Origin: Apiosordaria backusii | Lineage: Eukaryota; Ascomycota; Sordariomycetes; Sordariales; Lasiosphaeriaceae | NCBI GenBank assembly: GCA_030549205.1 | Contig: JAUKTV010000004.1 | Span: 930,001-994,000, forward strand | Direction of reading: 5' to 3' | DNA: 64,000 bases | Shown: in pieces, positions 54,823-64,000 of the stretch | How positions within the stretch are numbered: the first letter of the stretch is position 1 | Layout: every line of letters begins with the position of its first letter | Made by a program: the position numbers and the translations under genes | Notes under the pieces: model-generated | Seen by the model: the letters and a program-made list of their open reading frames with translations, nothing else | Told to the model about the DNA's origin: nothing | Database searches by the model: none

Positions 54823-57800
54823 TTCGGGCCCGTTGATCGCGCTGAATTCTTCTTTTTGTTTTTCGTCCAAATGGGTATCACCAATTAAATATGTGTATAT
54901 CGGGCGAATGGAGCAATAATCGCGGTTGATGTCGTCCAAACTGTTTCCACTAGATTGTTGCGCAGATGTTACTCGGCCTAGGCAGACGGGTCGAGATGGT
55001 GTGCGATATTTTCAGATCGGGGGCTCGGCGTCGATGCCACGGGTGGAAAGCTCGAAGGCGCGTTGTCGGAGGCTGTCGCGACTCAACAAATATATGTTGG
55101 AAAATGATATGGGAAAAAAGCAGTTGCAAAGGAGCGTCGTCCTGAACCAAGAAATGGAGCAGGAGGTAGTAAAAATAATCGAGTAGTGTGGTTTGTGCCC
55201 TAGGTCGGGACTGTCGGTCGGCGATGATCGAGATCGTCGTCGGCGAGGGTGATAGGGGCTGCGAAGCAAATGGAACCCGGAAGGAATGAACGGGTTGCCG
55301 TAATATAAGTGAATTAGTTTATTCTAAGAGAGTGACTGTGGTGAGAAAGCAAAGCAAGAAGTGGGGGGGAAGGAGGGAAGGATGGGCTGCCGAGCGAGCG
55401 ACGTGGTGATGTGGACGATTGAGGTTGACGAAAAGAGAGACTGGGGAAAAAAAAGAGAGCAACGGGGACATGGGGGCTTCAAGAGGGAAAAGCAAAAAGC
55501 GAGGGAACGGAGCCCAGCTTCCCACTCCCACGCACTGGGCGGGTCTGGCGGCCCCTCGCCCGTCAAGCGCTCCCCAGAGCGACAGTCCAGCCAATCGCGG
55601 GAGAGCAGCTGCAGCCGTACAGTGCCAAAGACTGTGCACCACGATCACTGTTGGTGTGCCTCACCCACTGGCCCGATGACGGGGATCAGAGACCACCAAC
55701 ACCACCCACGCCGCATCCGAGTGTCATTATGTGGGCAACAGCCGCTTTACTGCGTTTCTACTATTTTATTTTGTTCGGTATGTTTGTTGTTGTGGTTTTT
55801 GATTCCAGAATGGCTATTCCCAGCTGATGAAAAAAAGGTCAGGGCCTTGGCTGTTGTATGCAAGAGCAGTGAAACAAGTGCGACACGACCTGGACCAGCT
55901 TCTCCGCGTCCCTCATCCGTACCTACGCGATACCGACGGCACTCATTGCACTGTACGAATGGACAGACTAGACAGCTGACCAGCTTCAAGTGTTTGCCTC
56001 ATTGTCTAGGATTCTATTTATCAGCCCCTTTCACCCCAACCTGTTTGCACAGCTCTCGCCGGTCTGGGCTCTACGAAGGGCGTTCTCCCGCCCCGAGTAG
56101 GCATGGCCAGCATGTGGCCTGGTCATTATAGGGGTTGGCCTCCCCAGCAACCAGAGGCCCAATTCTGATATCTACTTCGAGGTCGCTCGAGGCCACATCA
56201 CCGTTCGGCTGGGACGAGTTTCCAGGTAAGGGCAAATCTCTGATGTGCGTGCTCTCTGTAACCTCGAGTGTGCTGTTGTTCGTCACACAGCGATCCGCAG
56301 ACACGACTCGAGTCACCGAACACTGCAACCCAATGTGAAGCTCGTGAGCCACAACCCCGCTGGTCCCCCTTGCTGCTGCCCACAGTTTGGCGGGTCCTGC
56401 GGGTGTTGGTGCGTGGCCAGAGCATTTCTCAACGGTGCACTCTGACCACCTCTCACCACGCTTGTCCTCTTTTGTCTCTAGGGCTTCCGACAATGGTTCA
56501 CGATTCAGTGAACGACATAACTCTCGCTTGAACCCCAAAGCTCAAGACCATTGTTGGTTGCCCAGAGCTCCTTTGAGACTGTAAACAGCTATGCCTACAC
56601 ACAGCACATCATCCTCGACAGAGAAAAACAATTCAAGACAGTCTGTCGGTGTTCACCTCAGGGTGTTGACAGGTGACCAATCACATCCATCCTGTTCCAC
56701 ACATGCAGCTGGGGGCTCAGAAAAAGGGGAAACAGTGGCGGCCGGCACAACGCCAAGTCGCGATACCGTACACAGTGTGTCTTTCGGGCACCAGCAGCAC
56801 ATCATGGAGCTTTTCGGGGCCTGACCGGCCATCCGGCACTGGCCCTGGAAGAGATGGCCTCCCCGGTGGTGATCATATCAGAACCACGGAAACAAGGATC
56901 TGATAACATGAGTATCCTCTGATACGAATACCATCTGCCCACATGAACATCTACAGAAAAGCTCGACGGATAGGCAATGGAAGCAGTACAACGACCACCT
57001 GTGCTCCCTTTCCCACCGAGTTACTCGAATGCCCCCCACATTGGTTCGGCCGGTGGTGCTTTTTCCTCATGTTTGCAGAGCATCGCCACCGCCTGTGGCA
57101 CAATGCATCTGCTGTTCCTGCAGAAGCGCGGTGTTTCCTCTGCTCCCGCCCATGCGACAAGTCGATAATGTGTGCCAACCTGCCGTGTTCCTGCGTTAGT
57201 GTTGCTGTTCCTGCGGCGGCGGCGTCAGCAGTGCTCCTTTTTTTTTGTGTGCAGCATGACGGAGAATCCCATCAGCGGGCGCTCGATTCGGCAAAAGTTT
57301 GGTTTGCACATCCCTTCGGTCGCGATGCATCGGATTGTGGAGCGTTGGGAAACAACACACAGCAAGCCGCTCCCAAGTCGTATCGACGGTCCCGTTCTTC
57401 CTACCTCATGAGTTATTGACCAACCTGTATGTGTGGACACATGGCCGAATCGTCTCAAACCACCGGCGTACCAAGTCTGAGATTCTGACAGTCTGACATC
57501 TTCTCCGACAGGTGACAGAAGAAGAGGGGTTTCTTGAAGGGGTTAGCAGCTGACAGTCGGAATGCATGCTGCAGGGCTGCCTGTGGAGGATCAAGAAGCT
57601 GACCCAGAAATAGCAAAAAAAAAAAACCTCAGCATGCGAATGGCTTTCGGACCCCATTCCTATTGAGTCTGGCATTCTCCAACCACACTATTCCAAGCCT
57701 CTGGCTCCAACCAGCATAGATAGTCAGGGGCAAAGGCTCAGCAGTGTTCGTACATACACAGTACATAGCCGTCGGGTCGCTCTCGGCCTTGGTGATAATA

Positions 57801-59996
57801 GTGGTTGGGTCCGAGACTTGGAGATCTGGACAGCGACACACAGACAGAAGCAGAGCAGATCCCTACGCTACGGCAGTGCCTGGATGGTCCGTACCGTGCT
57901 CGCACTGTCACCCTCCTTTTTCTGAAGTCAGACGGTGTGGTTGCCCCACTTTACCCCTGAAGATGGCCAAGGATCTTTGCCCAGGGTTCCGGGCGGGACA
58001 GCATGTGGGTCAGTTGCTCCATCGGACGAAGGTCGCGCAATTGGTCGGCGCGTCCAACAACCAGGTCGGCGCCTTTCCTCTTTCTGGAGCTCTTGCACCT
58101 CACCCCTCAGTGCAATTGTGGCCATTTTACGGATACCCGTGGAAAAGAAACTTGATCCCAAGCCAAGGCGCCAGACCTGCTGCCGGCTTTGCTTGGCGAG
58201 TGGACAGGGAAATGGTATGTAGCATCGTTTCCGTTTTTGCGGAGGGGTTCTTGGGGTTGAAGGCGGGGACGGGAGGACGTGCTCGGCATCTCTGGAGCAC
58301 GGGCTTGCGGATGTGGATGTCAAATCGGGTACAGATGTCGGCGATGTTGAGCTCACGGTGTCTACAGGTACAATGCCTTCATTTCAGATGCATTCTATTC
58401 TCGACACGCGGGACGCGCTTGACAACACAGGTGGACGAGCGCGAGGCTGCAGGCAAAAGATCATGCGCTGAAACCGGAGGGAGCCTGATTGGTGGAGGCG
58501 TGCGTGTTGTTCATGCGTGAGAGGGCAAGGTGAGAAAGTCATGGCGGCCCCCAAAGACGACTGGATGGACTCAATTCTTTCTTCAGGCTTCCAAAAGTCC
58601 CGATTTCGAAGAACAAGAATGATGGCAGCCATGCGGTCATGGATTTTTTTTTTTTTTTTTTTTTTGAGAAAACGCCATCAACGACTTTGTATTGGCCGTC
58701 AAAGGCCAGGAAAGGCTTGCCACAAAAGGGGGAGCATCACCTGAAAAACGTCTGGAAACCCCGCAGTCCAATCGGCCGTGGGGGAGCTGGAGTTCTCCAA
58801 GACCGTGGCGCTCCTTGTCAGCCCTGAGGATAGACAACATCCGACATTCTGCGCCGCCATTGGACCCAACAGACGACACAATAGAACCTGATCTGGTTGA
58901 GATGGTGTACAGATTGCCGATGATAAATTCTCTTCCCTGTCCACGATGATCACTTGTGGACACGAGACGCCGGACACCAAACACCAGGCGCTTCGTTGAG
59001 AGTTGACCGAAAGATTCTAGTCATCCAACGACAGCCACCACTGTGCACACGACTTCGATGCCTTTTAAGCCCCTCTCATTCCTGAATCTCCATACAAAAG
59101 CGCAGTTCAACCCACGGCAGGCTTGTGCCGAAGCAGCTTGGACCGGGCTGCACCCCGTTGAATGATCTCCCTCGCGGTTGACTCCGAATCTGAAGTGAAC
59201 TACCGTTTTGAGCGGCTCTGGGGGTGACACCCTGTCAATATCAGAAACAACATACTATACTCCAGATGATGCTCCCGTCGACACACAAAAAGATCTGACG
59301 ATATCTCTCCGACCCCTTTCCTTCCCTTCCCTTCACCTAACCCTTCAACATATGCCATGTCAACACTCATTTATGCAACCACGGGATATTCTGTAACAAG
59401 ACTAGAGAAAACGAGCAAAGGGAACCGAAGAAACCAGATGGATATGCACCGATCTGCCTGCCCATGCTACCTTGGCTTGCCATTTCTTTCTACTCTCTGA
59501 CTAGCCGAAGAACATGTCTGTCTTCTTTGTACCGGCCCCGCAAAATAGGAACATGCAACAATGCCGCACATTGTTCTTTCCACCAGAGTGACAAAGTTCC
59601 ATTGTTCACCGTCTCGGCTTGGCTTGCTACGGAAGTGAGCTGCTGCTTGACGTTGCCTGCCCCATCAACCTGTAACGCAGTGATCGGCTGGAGCCTGGTC
59701 AATTGGTTCATGGGGTGGTTAGGTCTTGGCGGGGAGACATCTCTAACAGCGTATGGGGATTTATGTGTGGAATAACTGGCACTGTGTACAGTAACATACT
59801 GTGTTTCCCTGGATGTGGATATTTTTGGAAAAAGACGGTATCCCGGCTCATCAGAGCTGAGGCACAGTGTAGTGTGGTATGGTATGGTATGGTATTCCCG
59901 GGTAGCTATCAAGTCTCAAAGTCTCGAGACATCAACCCAGCAGGTGAACTCGACCTCCAATAGCTGAGCTCAACTATTGTGCTCGCCTTAGAATCA
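54823..59996. other. Gene-free region (5.2 kb) upstream of the homeobox gene
   Basis: Open frames here (for example 55361-56131, 57744-58520) lack conserved content. A near-pure T tract of about 23 nt lies at 58646-58669. A GGTAT microsatellite lies at 59876-59895. This is probably the regulatory region and long leader of the homeobox gene, whose upstream region reaches to the AAGAB gene end. Confidence 0.5.
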
Positions 59997-61409
59997 TCAC
60001 AGCTCCCTCATAACCTCCTCCACAGCCTGCTTGGCCATCCTCTTCCTCTGCTGCTCCGGCAACCCCGCGCTCATATCCCTCACAGCCTGCAACTTGAGCA
60101 TCATCTGCTCCAAATTCTTGATATCATCATCACCCAGCCCTTCCTCCTCCTCCTCTTGTTCTTTCCCCCCTTTTTTCTCTTTCGATTCTTCCGACCCCTC
60201 TCCAGTCTCTGTCTCCTCCCCTATCTGCTCCCAGATAGCCCTCTTCAACCCCTCAAAATCACCCTTGTCAAACCCGAACCCTAGGGTTTTTGGATCAAAC
60301 CCCCCTTGATCATCATCATCATCATCATCATTGTCATTGTCATGATCAAAATCCAACTCAGAATCATCATGATCACCAGGTGCTCCTCCCCCACCAGACC
60401 AATCATTCGCCTCCAGCGCCTCCCTCACTCTAGCAATCCCCACCCGCTCCCCGTATTCATTCCTCTTCTCCTTCTCTGTGCTGGAGGAATCTGATGAGGA
60501 CGATGACAACTGAACAAAATGCACAAACTCCAACCCCGCCTCCGCGCAAACATCTTCCCACTCGTCCAGCTCCTCCTCTTCATCTTCCGCTCCTGTTTGC
60601 TGCCTCCCCACCCCAACAGTAAGGCAGACGCCGTCCCAGTCCCATCCTCCTAACCCCTCTTTGACAACTCTCCCAACCTCTTTGACTAATTCTTTTTGTT
60701 GCTCCTTTGTTGGTGATACCGGTGATATGTTCGACGTGGTACTAGTGGAAGACGCGGCGGATAGGTCAACAACCACCACGACACCCCCCAACACCTCCAA
60801 AACCTCCTTTGCTTCCTCTGATAAGAAAGAAGAAGACCATTCCTCAGGGGAGGAGATCAAGTCCAGCCAGATTGGGACCGAGGCGGTGTAATAAGGGGTA
60901 GAAAGTTGGAGGTGGTGGGTTGTTCCTGCTAGAGACGACGCGGCGGCTGGGTCGTCGTTGGTTTCTGGGGATGAGGAGGTGGATTGTGGTGAGGGGTGTG
61001 TGCCGGTTAGTTCTGGCGGGGGGGGGGGGTTAGTATAGATCTAGTATTGGTATATATATGGTTTGCCATAGAGGAAAGAAAAGGGGCCACCACGGGGGGG
61101 GGGTAGTCATAACTGCCAGGGTTTAACTACCAGCGTGATGGATGTGTAAGCATAATGAGTATGTGTGCTTACACATCACGCTTTCACTTCTCAATGAGTT
61201 CAAGATAATGGTTTGATGAGGGCGTGTAGTTCAAACAGCAAAAAAAAAAAAAAAAAAACCGAAGAAGAAAAAAACTGACCTTTGATAACAGCACTCAACT
61301 GCCCTGCCGACTCGGTCAGCGACACGGCGAGGATGCGTCTCGGGTGGGGGATTTCTTTGCCGCCCTTCTTCTTCTTCGTTGGGTCATTTTTCTCAACTGA
61401 AGCGCTCAT
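59997..61409 (-). CDS. Alpha/gamma-adaptin-binding protein p34 (AAGAB/Irc6) family
   Basis: 381 aa from exons 61409-61280 and 61012-59997. The intron is unusually long for this window (61279-61013, 267 nt, GTCAGT...CCAG) and carries poly-A and poly-G tracts and a hairpin. The start MSASVEKNDPTKKKKGGKEI was taken; an upstream GTG is unlikely. PHPRRILAVSLTESAGQLSA then ELTGTHPSP resembles the Rab-like G-domain-related fold of the family, with VPIWLDLISSPEEW (PIW-D-I signature) following. VLEVLGGVVVVVDLS is the next strand. The C-terminal region is acidic (DDDDDDD) and ends with a helical domain (NLEQMMLKLQAVRDM and RKRMAKQAVEEVMREL). AAGAB/Irc6 binds clathrin adaptors AP-1 and AP-2 and helps their assembly. 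Confidence 0.78.
61132..61182 (-). ncRNA. 17-bp hairpin inside the AAGAB intron
   Basis: Left arm AGCGTGAT plus GTGTAAGCA (61132-61139, 61144-61152, with a 4-nt bulge) pairs with TGCTTACACATCACGCT (61166-61182), 13-nt loop. It lies in a spliced intron of the minus-strand gene and could be a structural element, a small-RNA precursor or a degenerate inverted-repeat relic. Confidence 0.35.
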
Positions 61410-62444
61410 TCTGCCGGACTGGACGGCCACAAATGTATCTTCTTGTGTCCGTTCAAAATGTGAGATTCAATACAGTCTTACTTGGAGGTCTGGCTGTGAA
61501 AGGAGGTTGATGAATGAACAAAAGGTGAGAAGTAGGGTTGAAAAAAGGGAAGCTTTTGGGCCATGGTGGGGTCAAAAAAAGGGAAGCTCGCTCGCTCCAA
61601 CAACGGCGGGGTAATTAACTACCTTAACTTCATCCTCATCTTCATCACACTCAGTTCATCTCACATCAGAGAGGCAAATGCATAGAAGACAGACACCCAA
61701 ATATGAGTACCTGGCCCATTTTATGCTTGTAGAAGATGTCTTCCAGGTAATAACAAGGGCTCATTTGCACCGGAATACACATTCGAAGCAGAAATTGCTG
61801 CCCCTCCTTAATATCGTCATACCAGTACAACCACACATGTAGTACGTTCGCCAAGGCTTCTCAAAATCAGTTGGATGAGTGGTGCCTTGATGAAACATGT
61901 AACCAGATGTGTGGAACATGCAATTGTATTGTCAAACAGACAGTTGGATGTGCTGGACAAAACATTGTAGCATTACATAGCCATTCATACCAGTCACAGC
62001 TCAATAGACCACAAGTTAAAGTGTACTTTGACATCTCTTAACAACTGATAACAGCGAATTACGGTACATATCTATCATGCTCGCTATGTCCCCCAGTCCT
62101 ACAGTCTCAGCTTCTCGACTAGCCTATAGGCAAACCATACATATATCGCCCCTCTCTCATCCTCGTATCCCATCATGTAACATATGCTGCCGCTGTCCGA
62201 AGTAGTCCCGGCCAAAGATGTTCGACAAGACAATACATATTATCCTTTTATGTACAAGAGTTCCAAACACCACACGTCCCTTATTCCTTGAAAAGCCAAA
62301 ACAAAACATGCACACAAGCCCAAACAAGCAATATCTACCAAGAATCTTCTTCTTTTATTGTGTTGTAGCCAGTTACCCAGTATTCCTTCTCCTTTGCTTT
62401 TCTATCTCCCTCTTTTCCCGCTCTATCACCGCCGGCAATATTTC
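61410..62444. other. Intergenic, no gene seen
   Basis: Promoter region of the AAGAB gene and 3' flank of the ABC transporter. AT-rich, without coding or repeat features. Confidence 0.5.
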
Positions 62445-64000
62445 CTAAGCTGCCGGCTCCCCCGGTTGCTCCGAGTCCTCTGGAGTGACGGCAGTAGCGG
62501 TGGTCCCGCTCCCAGCCTGAGATCCTGACGACGATGCAACGACCTCTTCTTCGTCATCGTCAACATCTACCAGTTGGGTTGCCTTATACGCCTTCTTAGC
62601 CGCGGCCTGCAAAGAACTGAAATCACCGCTCATTTCGCACATGCTCCTAAAGGTGCCGTTGGCCTTCTTCAGCAACCTATAAGGGTGGTCATACTCGACG
62701 ATTTGGCCCTTGTCAAGAACTAGAACCTTGTCATAGTCGACAATCGTCTGCAGGCGGTGGGCAATGGTGATAATGGTGCTGGTGAGCTCGCGAATAGTTC
62801 CTTGAATGGCTGCATCGGTGGCATAGTCGATCGAGGCGGTGGCCTCGTCCATGACCAAGACGCTAGGATTCTTGAGGAGCGCCCGTGCAAGACAGAGAAG
62901 CTGGCGCTGACCCTGGGAAAGGTTGTTGCCTGATTCTGCCACAGGAGACGAGAGGTCCAGAAAGATGTTCTTGTTCGTGGCAGTTGGCGGCCGCGATGGC
63001 TCCTCAGAAGCAGCAATGGACTCGACAGCGGCGGTTGCGGGAGGGATCGGCGTCGCACCGAGAGCGCACTCGTCAGGCCCAATAAGTTGCACACGGCGGA
63101 GGGCCGCGAAGATTTGGGTGTCAGTGTACGAGTCGAACGGGTCCAGGTTGCTTCGGATTGTTCCCATGAAGAGTGTCGGCTCTTGGGGCACAATGGTGAT
63201 GCCCTCGCGCAGATCGCGCAAACCAACCTGGCCAATATCCACCCCATCAATCAAAATCTTGCCCTCATCCGCTTCCAAAGCACGGAAGATGGCCAATGTG
63301 AGTGAACTCTTGCCGGCTCCAGTCCTCCCCACAATACCAATCTTCTCCCGCGCTTCGATCTTGAACGTAAGATTGCGCAGCACAGGCTCAAGCTCCTTGC
63401 GATACCGAGTGGAATAGTTGATAAACTCGACGGATCCCTGGGCGGGCCAGTTCTTGTCCGGACGGTTCTTCTCCACGATAGCCTCAGCCTCTTGCTCCAC
63501 GTCCAGGTACTCCTTAATGCGCTCGACCGAGTTCATGTTCTGCTCATTCATGGCATAGAGGCGGACCAACCACAGAATGTTGTCGGCGAAACCAATGGCG
63601 TAGCTTAGCGAGATACCAGCAGACCCTGGGTCAACCGTGCCGAGACTGATAATAACGAATACCCCCGCGAATAATGCCACAAGGTCGCCCAGAAGATCCG
63701 TCCTGAAGGCAAGCCATCTGTTAGCGGCCCAGAGGTAGATGAATGGGCGCAGCTGCTTGTTGATTCTGGCGAGATTATCTCTGATAAAGCGTCTCTCGTC
63801 ACCGTAGGCTCGAATAGTCGTCACACCGCTAAGGGTCTCTCCAAACTGCTGGAACAGCGGGCTTCTCTCAACAGACTCCAGACGCTTCAGATCCCGAGAG
63901 GAATGCAGGTAGAACTGGCCAAGGAAGACATAGGCGGCCGTGATAAACACGCCAGCAATAAGAAACGCCGGGGTGATATAGGCGATCAAAACGACCGTGA
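62445..64000 (-). CDS. ABC transporter, ABCC/YBT1-VMR1 type, C-terminal part (runs off window)
   Basis: 517 complete codons seen; the frame is open at the right window edge, so the N-terminal part lies beyond 64000. Visible: the last TM segments of TMD2 (AGVFITAAYVFLGQFYL, LVALFAGVFVIISLG), the coupling stretch (SGVTTIRAYG) and NBD2. Walker A is GRTGAGKSSL, the Q-loop is VPQEPTLFMGTIRSN, the signature LSQGQRQLLCLARALL, Walker B VLVMDEATASID and the H-switch TIAHRLQT. An insertion rich in Pro/Ala (ATPIPPATAAVESIAAS) precedes FLDLSSPVAESGNN, as in the vacuolar YBT1/VMR1 branch. The C-terminal tail is acidic (DVDDDEEEVVASS). Likely a vacuolar transporter of bile-acid-like or glutathione conjugates; substrate inferred from the family. 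Confidence 0.9.
   Translation of the reverse strand, partial: TVVLIAYITPAFLIAGVFITAAYVFLGQFYLHSSRDLKRLESVERSPLFQQFGETLSGVTTIRAYGDERRFIRDNLARINKQLRPFIYLWAANRWLAFRTDLLGDLVALFAGVFVIISLGTVDPGSAGISLSYAIGFADNILWLVRLYAMNEQNMNSVERIKEYLDVEQEAEAIVEKNRPDKNWPAQGSVEFINYSTRYRKELEPVLRNLTFKIEAREKIGIVGRTGAGKSSLTLAIFRALEADEGKILIDGVDIGQVGLRDLREGITIVPQEPTLFMGTIRSNLDPFDSYTDTQIFAALRRVQLIGPDECALGATPIPPATAAVESIAASEEPSRPPTATNKNIFLDLSSPVAESGNNLSQGQRQLLCLARALLKNPSVLVMDEATASIDYATDAAIQGTIRELTSTIITIAHRLQTIVDYDKVLVLDKGQIVEYDHPYRLLKKANGTFRSMCEMSGDFSSLQAAAKKAYKATQLVDVDDDEEEVVASSSGSQAGSGTTATAVTPEDSEQPGEPAA

Noticed and set aside
55361..56131. 256-residue plus-strand open frame upstream of the homeobox gene
   Set aside because: Composition and codon use are not protein-like and no domain is seen; it is probably leader or control DNA.
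57744..58520. 258-residue plus-strand open frame
   Set aside because: No conserved motif; neighbouring frames are equally open, as expected of GC-rich non-coding DNA.

Overview
The window is nuclear DNA of a filamentous ascomycete, most likely a Sordariomycete (Sordariales-like). Genes are separated by 0.3-5 kb. Most carry short GT-AG introns (47-90 nt) with TACTAAC/GCTAAC-type branch sites. The proteins are typical Pezizomycotina housekeeping families mixed with lineage-specific secreted and membrane proteins. Gene models were built by hand from splice signals and reading-frame continuity; taxonomy is inferred from gene families only.

Layout. 1-7.3 kb is sparse: a conserved small tail-anchored membrane protein (minus) and a three-exon Cys-rich small protein (minus). 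7.9-15.3 kb looks like an accessory island: two tandem secreted paralogues (one-domain and two-domain versions with a conserved phase-1 intron), a 494-bp element with ~85-90-bp terminal inverted repeats (MITE-like), a 694-aa fungal-specific orphan and repeat-like DNA. 15.6-20 kb holds mitochondrial and ribosome-biogenesis genes: ugo1 and yah1 in divergent orientation, then rrp15. 20.6-31.9 kb holds a Cys-rich surface-type protein, a Ctr-type copper transporter, two MFS transporters and a Zn(II)2Cys6 regulator. Three of these five frames are interrupted by single-base shifts or a stop. 33-38 kb contains a Kex2-type secreted peptide candidate, ICln, a small acidic/Gln-rich protein and the spliceosomal MFAP1. 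A Pol III-like element lies at 38.3-38.5 kb. 38.8-44.3 kb contains POL12 (DNA polymerase alpha B subunit, with two perfect MCB boxes upstream), a PDR16-like Sec14 lipid transfer protein and a quinone-oxidoreductase-like MDR enzyme. 44.7-49.7 kb is a single-exon P4-ATPase flippase. 52.9-54.8 kb is a homeobox transcription factor with about 5 kb of gene-free DNA upstream. 60-61.4 kb is an AAGAB/Irc6-like adaptin-binding protein. 62.4 kb to the window end is the C-terminal part of a YBT1-type vacuolar ABCC transporter.

Functional links are modest. ugo1/yah1 share a promoter and an organelle. The flippase, PDR16-like protein and adaptin-binding protein all act in membrane lipid or vesicle biology. 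The Zn2Cys6 regulator sits between two MFS exporters and may control one of them. No biosynthetic gene cluster, CRISPR array, rRNA gene or canonical tRNA gene was found. The most unusual items are the secreted-domain duplication, the MITE-like element, the tRNA-like Pol III candidate and the clustered frame breaks, which may be pseudogenes or homopolymer sequencing errors.
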